Numbered from the stretch's first letter, positions 1 through 5,395 are shown. The stretch: 5,447 nt of DNA from Patescibacteria group bacterium (GCA_018814055.1 JAHJAL010000112.1:1-5447), one strand, 5' to 3'. Numbers and translations are program-made. Notes: generated by a model not told the origin, from the sequence alone.

Positions 1-102
1 CAAAAAATCAATCGGATCAAAAATAATTCACACAACTCATACATATACATTATATAGTAGGAAAGCCAAATGTCGAAAGTCCAACCTTGGCAATGACCAG
101 AG

Positions 103-131
103 TTTACTTTTGCAGTCATATAGTATATAAA
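103..131 (+). promoter_or_regulatory. Putative sigma-70-type promoter for typA
   Basis: TTTACT at 103-108 (4 of 6 matches to TTGACA) lies 17 bp from TATAAA at 126-131 (5 of 6 to TATAAT). Transcription would begin near 138, giving a leader of about 60 nt before the typA ATG at 199. The surrounding sequence is very AT-rich, so alternative -10 registers exist (for example TATATA at 124-129). A second, weaker pair lies upstream (TTCACA 27-32, 18 bp, TATATA 51-56). Assigned by motif and spacing only. Confidence 0.45.
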
Positions 132-155
132 TAAATAACCAAATCGATTAATTAC

Positions 156-188
156 ATCTGTTTTTTCAATTTGTAAAACAGATTTTTT
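156..188 (+). terminator. Terminator-like hairpin in the typA leader (possible attenuator)
   Basis: ATCTGTTTT (156-164) and AAAACAGAT (175-183) form a perfect 9-bp inverted repeat around a 10-nt loop, followed directly by a T-run (184-188). This is the layout of an intrinsic terminator, although the stem has only two G-C pairs. It ends 15 nt upstream of the typA start and lies downstream of the putative promoter at 103-131. It could therefore terminate an upstream transcript or act as a leader attenuator for typA. The helix also occupies the region where a Shine-Dalgarno sequence would be expected, and none is seen. Confidence 0.4.
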
Positions 189-198
189 GTTTTATATC

Positions 199-1995
199 AT
201 GGAAATCCGAAATATCGCCATCATCGCCCATGTGGATCACGGCAAAACCACACTGACAGACGCTATCATGCGTCAAACCGGCATGTCCAAAGAAGGCGAC
301 ACCATGGACACCAACGCTCTGGAGCAAGAGCGGGGGATAACCATTTATTCCAAAAACACTTCCGTTTTCTATCAGGACACCAAGATCAATATCGTCGATA
401 CTCCCGGGCACGCCGATTTCGGCAGTGAAGTTGAGCGGGTATTACGTTCGATTGATTCGGTGGTTTTGGTGGTTGACGCCCAGGAAGGTCCGATGCCCCA
501 GACCAAATTTGTGCTCAAAAAATCCCTGGAATTGGGTCTCAAACCAATAGTAGTCATCAACAAAATCGACAAACCCGCCGCCCGGCCCGATATCGTCCAT
601 GAAATGGTCTTTGATCTTTTCTATGACTTGGGCGCCAACGATGAGCAGCTCGATTTCCCGGTGATCTATGCCATCAGCCGCGACGGCATCGCCAAAAACA
701 GTTTGAACGATGACAGCCAAGATCTGACCCCGTTGCTGGACATGATCATCGCCAAAGTCCCACCGGTCACCGCCAGCGTCGACAAACCGCTGCTAGCGCA
801 ACCTTTCAACCTCGGCTATGACAATTTTCTTGGCCGTTTAGCTGTGGCCCGCATCTATGAAGGTCAAATCTCCACCGGTCAAAACGTTACTGTCAAAAAA
901 ACCGATGGCACTATCGTCTCCGGCAAAATTGTCAAACTTTTTACCTACCGTGGCACCAAACAGCAAGAAGTTACCGACGCTCCGGCCGGTGACATTGTCC
1001 TGATTGCCGGTCTGCCGGATATCTATATTGGTGACACTATTTGTGCCACCGGCGATCAAGAAACACTGCCGGCTATCAAAATCGACGAGCCGACCATCTG
1101 CCTGAATTTTTTGGTCAACGACTCTCCTTTCGCCGGCCGCGACGGCCGGTGGGTGACCAATCGCCAGCTCAAAGAAAGGCTGCAAAAAGAACTGGAAATC
1201 AACGTCGGGCTCAAGATTTATTTCTCCGCCAGCGCTTTTTACAAAGTATACGGCCGAGGCGAACTGCATATCGGTATTTTGCTCGAAAATATGCGCCGCG
1301 AGGGCTATGAGGTCCAGGTTTCCCAGCCCAAAGTTATCATCAAAGAAGAAGACGGCCAAAAACTCGAACCATATGAAGAAGTAACCATCGACGTTCCCAA
1401 CCAGTCCGCCGGCGCCGTCATCGAGAAGCTGTCCCAGCGTAAAGGGACGATTATCGAAATGAAAAACGAAGGCCAACAGACTAGGCTGATCTTTGAAATC
1501 CCCACCCGCGGCCTGCTTGGATATCGTGGCGATTTTATGATCGACACCCGAGGCGAAGGCATCTTGAGCAGTCGCGTAATCGGTTTCAAGCCACATTGCG
1601 CTGAGATATCCAAAAGACCGGTTGGTTCCATGGTTTCCATGGCCAATGGCAAAGCTCTGGCTTTCTCGCTTTGGAATCTGCAAAATCGCGGCCAGCTGTA
1701 TATTGACGCCAACACCGAAGTCTACGAGGGCATGATCATCGGCAATATCAGTAAAGGCATCGATATGGCCGTCAATCCCATCAAAGGCAAACAACTTACC
1801 AATATTCGCGCCGCCGGCTCCGATGAAGCCATTCATCTCGTACCTCCCGTCAAATTGACGCTGGAACGAGGACTGGAAATTATCGGCGACGACGAGTATC
1901 TGGAAGTCACCCCCAAACATATCCGTCTCCGCAAGCAATCCCTCAAAGAAGTCGACCGTCTGCGCGATTTCCGCCGCAAAAACAAATCCAAATAA
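199..1995 (+). CDS. typA: Translational GTPase TypA/BipA
   Basis: This is a complete 598-residue protein, close to the usual length of about 600 for the family. TypA/BipA is an EF-G-like ribosome-binding GTPase that helps 50S subunit assembly and translation under stress or cold. The GTPase motifs are all present: G1 AHVDHGKTT at about residues 10-18, switch I RGITI at 45-49, G3 DTPGH at 67-71 and G4 NKID at 121-124. They are followed by the beta-barrel domain II, an EF-G domain III-like segment with GRGELHI, and the BipA-specific C-terminal part ([44 protein letters not shown]). The ATG at 199 is chosen because homologues begin just before [13 protein letters not shown]. An in-frame TTG at 187 lies inside the T-run of the preceding hairpin and would only add MFYI. 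No Shine-Dalgarno is visible. Its base and codon use are clearly more GC-rich, with C-ending codons, than in the NYN genes downstream, as expected of a core gene beside accessory ones. A terminator follows, so it appears to be transcribed on its own. Confidence 0.97.
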   Translation: MEIRNIAIIAHVDHGKTTLTDAIMRQTGMSKEGDTMDTNALEQERGITIYSKNTSVFYQDTKINIVDTPGHADFGSEVERVLRSIDSVVLVVDAQEGPMPQTKFVLKKSLELGLKPIVVINKIDKPAARPDIVHEMVFDLFYDLGANDEQLDFPVIYAISRDGIAKNSLNDDSQDLTPLLDMIIAKVPPVTASVDKPLLAQPFNLGYDNFLGRLAVARIYEGQISTGQNVTVKKTDGTIVSGKIVKLFTYRGTKQQEVTDAPAGDIVLIAGLPDIYIGDTICATGDQETLPAIKIDEPTICLNFLVNDSPFAGRDGRWVTNRQLKERLQKELEINVGLKIYFSASAFYKVYGRGELHIGILLENMRREGYEVQVSQPKVIIKEEDGQKLEPYEEVTIDVPNQSAGAVIEKLSQRKGTIIEMKNEGQQTRLIFEIPTRGLLGYRGDFMIDTRGEGILSSRVIGFKPHCAEISKRPVGSMVSMANGKALAFSLWNLQNRGQLYIDANTEVYEGMIIGNISKGIDMAVNPIKGKQLTNIRAAGSDEAIHLVPPVKLTLERGLEIIGDDEYLEVTPKHIRLRKQSLKEVDRLRDFRRKNKSK

Positions 1996-2027
1996 GTATC
2001 ATCCAAAGAGATAATCACCACAAAAAA

Positions 2028-2058
2028 CGCTTCAGTTGTGAAGAAGCGAGTCTTTTTG
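2028..2058 (+). terminator. Intrinsic terminator after typA
   Basis: CGCTTC (2028-2033) pairs with GAAGCG (2043-2048) around a 9-nt loop, preceded by an A-run (2022-2027) and followed by TCTTTTTG (2051-2058). The G+C-rich stem plus U-tract, 32 nt after the typA stop, is a standard Rho-independent terminator. The A-run on the 5' side means it could also work on the minus strand. It separates typA from the accessory genes that follow. Confidence 0.72.
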
Positions 2059-2081
2059 TTTGACAAAACTTTTTATCAAAC
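2058..2081. promoter_or_regulatory. 24-bp near-perfect palindrome, candidate operator
   Basis: Outer arms GTTTGA (2058-2063) and TCAAAC (2076-2081) and inner arms AAAA (2065-2068) and TTTT (2071-2074) are arranged around the centre at 2069/2070. Ten of the twelve symmetric base pairs match. The only breaks are C2064/A2075 and the central C/T. With essentially no loop it is a better DNA-binding site than an RNA hairpin. It overlaps the -35 region of the promoter for the first NYN gene, as a repressor operator would. No regulator gene is in the window, so the role is inferred. Confidence 0.45.
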
Positions 2082-2100
2082 CAGCAAAAAAGCATATAAT
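2072..2100 (+). promoter_or_regulatory. Putative promoter of the first NYN gene
   Basis: A perfect consensus -10 TATAAT lies at 2095-2100. The -35 is weaker: TTTATC at 2072-2077 (17-bp spacer) or TTATCA at 2073-2078 (16-bp spacer). The nearby TTGACA at 2060-2065 is a perfect -35 hexamer but lies 29 bp from the -10, too far to pair with it. Transcription would start near 2107, giving a leader of about 40 nt. Confidence 0.55.
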
Positions 2101-2147
2101 AAGATGGATAAGGAAAAATTAAGTTTCTATTTAAAAAATATTTTAAA

Positions 2148-2747
2148 ATGAAAAAAACCAAAAAACAACCAGCCAAAAAACAACTCAACAAAAGACCAAA
2201 AACCAAAAGACCAAAAGTATACGCCTTTTTAGACAGCCAAAACCTAAACCTCGGCGCCAGCAAAAATCTCTACAACAAAAATAAACGGAAAATATATTCC
2301 GGCTGGAAGCTGGATTTCCAAAAATTCAGGATATATCTCAAGCACAAATTTCGGGTATCCAAGGCCTTTTTGTTTATCGGCTATATCGAAGACAACAAAA
2401 AACTTTACAAAAAACTGGAAAAATTTGGATACCAGCTTGTCTTCAAGCCAACCATCAAAGACAACCTGGGTAAACCAAAAGGCAATGTTGATGCAGAATT
2501 GGTCCTGTACTCAGCGGCGATAGAATACAATCATTTTGACAAAGCCGTCTTTGTTTCCGGTGATGGTGACTTTCACTGCTTGTATGAATATTTGCAAAAA
2601 AAGAAAAAACTGCTGAAAATTATTATTCCCAACAGAAAAACTTGCTCAACCTTGCTACAACCATTTGACAAATTCAAGAAATATCTGGAAGATGACAAAA
2701 GCAAGCTACAAAAGAAAGAGGGAGGCGTGCACTCATCCAACACGTAG
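2148..2747 (+). CDS. NYN-domain (PIN-like, LabA/DUF88-type) predicted ribonuclease
   Basis: This 199-residue protein has the hallmark acidic motifs of NYN domains, PIN-like nucleases that usually cleave RNA using metal ions held by conserved aspartates. The first strand is VYAFLDSQNLNLG (D29, N32). The middle motif is KGNVDAELVL (D115), where family members usually have KGVD. The third is VFVSGDGDFHCL (D139, D141). A last strand IIIPN and a C-terminal helix follow. Residues 1-23, ahead of the domain, form a lysine/arginine-rich, low-complexity tail that may bind nucleic acid. The ATG at 2148 is the only reasonable start, but no Shine-Dalgarno is present in the 20 nt before it. The gene has its own promoter and palindrome upstream, and its stop codon lies inside a predicted RNA structure. 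The substrate and biological role are unknown; family membership is fairly secure from the motifs. Confidence 0.86.
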   Translation: MKKTKKQPAKKQLNKRPKTKRPKVYAFLDSQNLNLGASKNLYNKNKRKIYSGWKLDFQKFRIYLKHKFRVSKAFLFIGYIEDNKKLYKKLEKFGYQLVFKPTIKDNLGKPKGNVDAELVLYSAAIEYNHFDKAVFVSGDGDFHCLYEYLQKKKKLLKIIIPNRKTCSTLLQPFDKFKKYLEDDKSKLQKKEGGVHSSNT

Positions 2748-2769
2748 TTGGAGGCTCGTTTTCTCCCTT
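2718..2769 (+). other. Predicted RNA structure spanning the stop of the first NYN gene
   Basis: TCCAAC (2736-2741) pairs with GTTGGA (2747-2752) around the loop ACGTA, and the TAG stop (2745-2747) lies in this loop and arm. An outer helix GAGGGAG (2718-2724) with CTCCCTT (2763-2769), including one G-U pair, could enclose it. A short T4 run follows at 2759-2762, but not directly after the stem, so this is a poor intrinsic terminator. It may be a 3' end stabiliser or a weak terminator. Assigned by eye without energy calculation. Confidence 0.3.
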
Positions 2770-2790
2770 ATGATTAACCCTATTGTAGCG

Positions 2791-2826
2791 AATTCCATGG
2801 GTAATTGTCAATTTTTTTATGGAATT
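2791..2826. promoter_or_regulatory. Nested palindrome in the hsdM promoter, candidate operator
   Basis: An outer perfect 8-bp inverted repeat, AATTCCAT (2791-2798) and ATGGAATT (2819-2826), encloses an almost concentric inner palindrome, AATTGTCAATT (2803-2813). The two centres differ by only half a base (2808.5 and 2808). The inner site covers the -35 hexamer and the right outer arm abuts the -10 hexamer. This geometry fits binding of a symmetric repressor, or two dimers, that would block RNA polymerase. As RNA it would be a poor terminator because its T-run is inside the loop. Control of an RM gene by an operator is common; the regulator here is not identified. Confidence 0.45.
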
Positions 2827-2832
2827 TATAAT
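2805..2832 (+). promoter_or_regulatory. Strong putative promoter for hsdM
   Basis: TTGTCA at 2805-2810 (5 of 6 to consensus) and a perfect TATAAT at 2827-2832 are separated by 16 bp. Transcription would start near 2839, leaving an untranslated leader of about 105 nt before the hsdM ATG. That leader contains a G-rich run (GGCGGGGGG at 2877-2885) and no Shine-Dalgarno near the start codon. Confidence 0.6.
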
Positions 2833-2926
2833 TTCTTAATATTTTCTTAAGGCGGATTAAATAATATTAGAGATAGGCGGGGGGATAATGGGAAAAAGAA
2901 CTAGATTTAGAAAAAAATTTTGTCTG

Positions 2927-2932
2927 TATAAA
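2927..2932 (+). promoter_or_regulatory. Possible second -10 box close to the hsdM start
   Basis: TATAAA at 2927-2932, with a TG two bases ahead (TG at 2925-2926), would start transcription at about 2939, only some 5 nt before the ATG at 2944. This would give a nearly leaderless hsdM mRNA and could explain the missing Shine-Dalgarno. The -35 (TTTAGA at 2906-2911, 15-bp spacer) is weak, so this is an alternative to the promoter at 2805-2832 rather than a firm call. Confidence 0.25.
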
Positions 2933-2943
2933 ATATTATCAAT

Positions 2944-4479
2944 ATGTCAAACAAAGAAACCAATAACCAACCAAATTTCGAGCAGCAACTTTTCAAAGCA
3001 GCCGACAAACTGCGCAAAAACATCGACGCTGCCGAATACAAAAACGTCGTACTCGGTTTGATATTTTTAAAATATATTTCTGATTCATTTATGGAATTAC
3101 ATCAAAAGCTAGATGCGGATAAGCTGTCAGATGCAGAAGATAAAGATGAATACAAAGCTAAAAATGTTTTCTGGGTTCCAAAGAGCACTCGCTGGTCTAA
3201 TTTACATGCCAATGCGAAACTGCCATCTATCGGCAAAGATTTGGACGATGCAATGGAGGCAATCGAAAAAGAAAATCCGACACTCAAAGGCATCTTGCCC
3301 AAAGTTTTCGCCAAACCGAATCTGGACAAAGCAGCACTTGGAGGATTGATTGATCTGATTAGTGACATCGCGCTCGGTCGCGAAGCGGACAAATCCAAAG
3401 ATATCCTCGGACGAGTTTATGAATATTTTCTAGGAGAATTTGCCAGCGCGGAAGGCAAGAAAGGTGGACAATTCTACACCCCCAAATCAATCGTCAAATT
3501 GTTGGTAGAAATGATCGAACCATACTCTGGACGAGTGTATGACCCTTGTTGCGGATCAGGTGGGATGTTTGTAATGAGTGACAAATTTGTGCATGAACAC
3601 CAAGGCAAACGACAGGATATCGCGGTTTACGGGCAAGAAAGCAATCAAACCACTTATAAACTATGTCGAATGAACTTAGCAATTCGCGGTATCGATGGTT
3701 CGCAGGTGATCTGGAACAGTGAGGGTTCTTTTTTGAAAGATGCGCATCCTGATTTGAAAGCAGATTACATCATTGCCAATCCTCCATTTAACCAGAAAGA
3801 TTGGGGGCAGGAATTATTGCAAGGTGACCCGCGTTGGAAATATGGTTTACCACCGAAGAATGGGGCCAACTACGCCTGGATGCAACACATGATTTATCAC
3901 CTTTCTCCCAAAGGAGTGTTGGGATTGGTGTTGTCCAATGGTTCGCTGGCATCAAATACCTCCGGCGAAGGCGAAATCCGTCAGCGGATGATTGAGACTG
4001 ATCTGGTGGACTGTATAGTGGCGCTACCCAAACAACTTTTTTACAACACCGGCATCCCGGCTTGCCTGTGGTTTCTCTCTCGTAAACGTACGGGCAATGG
4101 TGATCGCAAACGCACCGGTGAAATATTGTTCATCGACGCGAGTGAGATGGGTCATTTGATTGACCGCACTCATCGCGAACTATCTGATGAAGACTTGGAC
4201 AAAATTACAAGAACTTATCACGGATGGAGAGACAAAAAAAGAAAATACGAAGATGAAAAAGGTTTTTGTAAATCAGCAACAATCGATGATCTCAAGAAGC
4301 ATAATTTTGTCCTTACACCAGGTCGTTATGTCGGTATTCCGGACGAAGTCGATGATGGGATTCCATTTGAAGAGAAGATGGGGAAACTTACCAAGCAATT
4401 GGCGGAACAGTTGGAGAAGGAGAAGAAATTGAATAAGGAGATTAAAAAACAGTTGAAGAAGGTGGGGTTTGAGCTGTAG
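2944..4479 (+). CDS. hsdM: Type I restriction-modification system DNA methyltransferase subunit (HsdM, N6-adenine)
   Basis: This 511-residue protein is full length for HsdM, which transfers a methyl group from S-adenosylmethionine to adenine N6 in a target chosen by its partner HsdS. The N-terminal helical HsdM_N domain covers about residues 12-135 ([26 protein letters not shown]). The Rossmann-type N6-methylase domain follows, with [19 protein letters not shown] at 175-181, the SAM-binding motif I DPCCGSGG at 200-207 and catalytic motif IV NPPF at 279-282. The sequence [24 protein letters not shown] (written here in short as [12 protein letters not shown], from residue 355) and the late motif LTPGRYVG ending at 464 are typical of the family. 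Residues from about 476 are a lysine/glutamate-rich coiled-coil tail that normally contacts HsdS. All motifs are intact, so an active enzyme is expected if a specificity subunit exists. No hsdS or hsdR follows; the next gene is a NYN protein after 173 nt. The start at 2944 matches the usual N-terminus, though no Shine-Dalgarno is seen. Confidence 0.97.
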   Translation: MSNKETNNQPNFEQQLFKAADKLRKNIDAAEYKNVVLGLIFLKYISDSFMELHQKLDADKLSDAEDKDEYKAKNVFWVPKSTRWSNLHANAKLPSIGKDLDDAMEAIEKENPTLKGILPKVFAKPNLDKAALGGLIDLISDIALGREADKSKDILGRVYEYFLGEFASAEGKKGGQFYTPKSIVKLLVEMIEPYSGRVYDPCCGSGGMFVMSDKFVHEHQGKRQDIAVYGQESNQTTYKLCRMNLAIRGIDGSQVIWNSEGSFLKDAHPDLKADYIIANPPFNQKDWGQELLQGDPRWKYGLPPKNGANYAWMQHMIYHLSPKGVLGLVLSNGSLASNTSGEGEIRQRMIETDLVDCIVALPKQLFYNTGIPACLWFLSRKRTGNGDRKRTGEILFIDASEMGHLIDRTHRELSDEDLDKITRTYHGWRDKKRKYEDEKGFCKSATIDDLKKHNFVLTPGRYVGIPDEVDDGIPFEEKMGKLTKQLAEQLEKEKKLNKEIKKQLKKVGFEL

Positions 4480-4511
4480 AAGATTATTAGCTAGTTTGTT
4501 AAGATAAAAGA

Positions 4512-4553
4512 AAGATATTTTGTAAATCAGTTGTCAAAAATATCTTGACTACT
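4512..4553. repeat. Overlapping inverted repeats between hsdM and the second NYN gene
   Basis: AAGATATTTT (4512-4521) and AAAATATCTT (4537-4546) form a perfect 10-bp inverted repeat with a 15-nt loop, 32 nt after the hsdM stop. No U-tract follows, so it is not a standard terminator. A second, imperfect palindrome overlaps its right half: GTCAA (4533-4537) and TTGAC (4545-4549), with outer AGT (4529-4531) and ACT (4551-4553). The two would be mutually exclusive as RNA folds. Possible roles are an intercistronic mRNA-processing or stability hairpin, or a protein-binding site. Confidence 0.4.
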
Positions 4554-4577
4554 GGTCCAGATGAAAAAAAGAAATAA

Positions 4578-4616
4578 AAAGCTCAGAATATTGAATGAGT
4601 TTTCGAGGAATACTCG
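4578..4616 (+). other. Weak hairpins ahead of the second NYN gene
   Basis: AAAGCTCA (4578-4585) can pair with TGAGTTTT (4596-4603), with one G-U pair, around a 10-nt loop. This is an A-tract, stem, T-tract layout resembling a weak terminator. Immediately downstream CGAG (4604-4607) and CTCG (4613-4616) form a second small hairpin. The stems are short and the evidence is only complementarity. No convincing -35/-10 pair was found in 4480-4652, so the downstream gene may depend on read-through from hsdM. Confidence 0.22.
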
Positions 4617-4652
4617 GTAACTGAAAATAAAGATTTGAATTTGGAGAAAAAT

Positions 4653-5276
4653 ATGACTAAATTAGCCCTTAATAAAATACCAACATTCGTTTATATTGAT
4701 GCCAGCAATATTAGAAATGCTTTGCGACACAATAGCCTGATGATAGATTTTCCAATGTTATTTGCTTATTTACAGAAAAAATACAAAAAAATTCGCAAAA
4801 TAAAATATTTTGAGGGTCTTCACCAAAAAGACACAATAAAACAAGAAGAATTGGCTGAATACGAATCTGATGTCGTAGAGATCAAAACTCTTAGCCGTAA
4901 ATCTTATACCAATCGAGCTAAATACAAAAATTTTCGTTGCAATAACTGTCAAACAAATAACAAAGTTCAAGTTCTGAAACCAAACAAGAAATTTAAATCC
5001 AATATTGATGTCTATCTCTGTTCTGAATTGATGTCTGATGTTATAAACCGCAAACGAAAAACTCATATTGTTTTATATACATGTGATGGTGATTTTGCTG
5101 AAATGATCAAAAAACTGATGGAAATAAACAGTCTTCTGTATTTTACAGTAGTAGCTCCACCCTATAGTAGTACCAATAACTATTTGTCTAGCAGATTCAA
5201 AGAGCTTGGTGTTTTTGAGCGTTATTTTCTGGTTGATATCTTTTCCATCAAGGATAAAATCACCATAAAAAAATGA
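4653..5276 (+). CDS. NYN-domain (PIN-like) predicted ribonuclease with CxxC insertion
   Basis: This 207-residue protein has NYN motifs: FVYIDASNIRNAL (D16, N19) on the first strand, KSNIDVYLCSELM (D119) in the middle, and IVLYTCDGDFAEM (D145, D147) on the third. The C-terminal VVAPPYSSTN and FKELGVFERYFLVDIF fit the last strand and helix. It shares the fold with the first NYN gene but is not a close copy: it lacks the basic N-terminal tail and has an insertion at about residues 80-112 containing C96-N-N-C99, a single zinc-knuckle-like pair. The ATG at 4653 is chosen because GGAG (4643-4646) lies 6 nt upstream; an in-frame TTG at 4635 would extend the protein by six residues and lacks such a site. 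Asparagine, lysine and AT-rich codons dominate, unlike typA. It lies 173 nt after hsdM with no clear promoter of its own, and its stop codon abuts the tandem hairpins. Its target is unknown. Confidence 0.82.
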   Translation: MTKLALNKIPTFVYIDASNIRNALRHNSLMIDFPMLFAYLQKKYKKIRKIKYFEGLHQKDTIKQEELAEYESDVVEIKTLSRKSYTNRAKYKNFRCNNCQTNNKVQVLKPNKKFKSNIDVYLCSELMSDVINRKRKTHIVLYTCDGDFAEMIKKLMEINSLLYFTVVAPPYSSTNNYLSSRFKELGVFERYFLVDIFSIKDKITIKK

Positions 5277-5329
5277 GAGCTACACCGAAGTGGAACTCTC
5301 GAACGATGAGATATTACACCGAAGTGGAA
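5273..5329 (+). repeat. Two-copy tandem direct repeat, each copy a hairpin
   Basis: Two units begin ATGAGA, have a variable GCT (first) or TATT (second), and end in an identical ACACCGAAGTGGAA. They occupy 5273-5295 and 5306-5329; the shared 14-nt core is offset by 34 nt. The first unit overlaps the TGA stop (5274-5276) of the second NYN gene. The bases that differ between copies are matched by complementary changes on the 3' side of each copy, so both still fold. I do not recognise the motif as a known RNA family. With only two units and an 11-nt gap between them it is not a CRISPR array. Confidence 0.8.
5274..5301 (+). other. Tandem hairpin 1, overlapping the NYN stop codon
   Basis: Basal stem GAGAG (5275-5279) pairs with CTCTC (5296-5300), extendable by a T-G wobble (5274/5301). 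Above it come a C5280/A5295 mismatch, T5281-A5294, an A5282/G5293 mismatch, and then CAC (5283-5285) with GTG (5290-5292) closing a CGAA tetraloop (5286-5289). No U-tract follows, so it is not an intrinsic terminator. Ribosomes terminating at 5274-5276 would contact the 5' arm, which could link its folding to translation. Confidence 0.6.
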
Positions 5330-5336
5330 TATCTTA
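5307..5336 (+). other. Tandem hairpin 2, same apical motif, different stem
   Basis: TGAGATATT (5307-5315) pairs with AATATCTTA (5328-5336) over nine positions with one G-U pair. The A5316/G5327 mismatch, the CAC/GTG helix and the CGAA loop (5316-5327) are identical to hairpin 1. The stem sequence is different and longer, yet fully paired. No T-run follows. The conserved apex on a variable stem is what a protein- or RNA-recognised loop would look like. Confidence 0.62.
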
Positions 5337-5340
5337 GTGA

Positions 5341-5369
5341 TTTAAGTATATAAAATATAGGATTATAAT
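5341..5369 (+). promoter_or_regulatory. Possible promoter for a gene beyond the window
   Basis: A consensus TATAAT lies at 5364-5369, with a poor -35 candidate TTTAAG (5341-5346) at 17 bp. A second -10-like TATAAA is at 5349-5354. Transcription would start near 5376 and run rightwards out of the window. No start codon with a Shine-Dalgarno appears before 5447. The region is so AT-rich that chance matches are likely. Confidence 0.3.
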
Positions 5370-5395
5370 TCAATAGGGTGATTATTAATAGATGC

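Noticed and set aside
70..96. Mini-ORF of 8 codons (ATG at 70) with AGGA seven nt upstream, in the typA upstream region
   Set aside because: Too short to support as a gene, and it would lie upstream of the preferred promoter at 103-131. It could only be translated from the weaker promoter near 27-56.
838..1938. Long 366-residue open frame on the minus strand
   Set aside because: It lies entirely antisense to typA, which has every GTPase motif. The frame is open because of typA codon bias, and its translation shows no recognisable domain.
2060..2088. TTGACA at 2060-2065 as the -35 of the first NYN promoter
   Set aside because: The hexamer is perfect, but the only good -10 (2095-2100) is 29 bp away, and at 17 bp there is only A-rich sequence. 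It is better explained as part of the palindrome.
2104..2151. 15-codon ORF ending in an ATGA overlap with the first NYN start
   Set aside because: Its ATG is only 4 nt after the TATAAT box and so upstream of the expected transcription start near 2107. The overlap is probably chance.
2888..3061. 57-codon ORF after a G-rich run (GGCGGGGGG) with an SD-like position
   Set aside because: It overlaps the well-supported hsdM start in another frame for over 110 nt, and its translation has no recognisable features. The G-run spacing of 3 nt is too short for a normal Shine-Dalgarno.
3850..3866. Partial match to the hairpin core (CACCGAAG) inside hsdM
   Set aside because: Only eight bases are shared, the GTGG arm is missing, and the position is ordinary coding sequence for PPKNG.
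4545..4580. Promoter for the second NYN gene from TTGACT (4545-4550)
   Set aside because: No acceptable -10 lies 15-19 bp downstream; the sequence there is AAAGAA-like.
5281..5329. CRISPR array
   Set aside because: Only two copies of a 14-nt core with a 20-nt interval between cores, part of which forms hairpin stems. No leader, no third repeat and no cas genes.
5273..5353. 26-codon ORF (ATG at 5273) overlapping the second NYN stop as ATGA
   Set aside because: It runs through both hairpin repeats but reads their identical core in two different frames, so the repeat is not maintained as peptide. Translational coupling remains possible, but I cannot support it as a gene.
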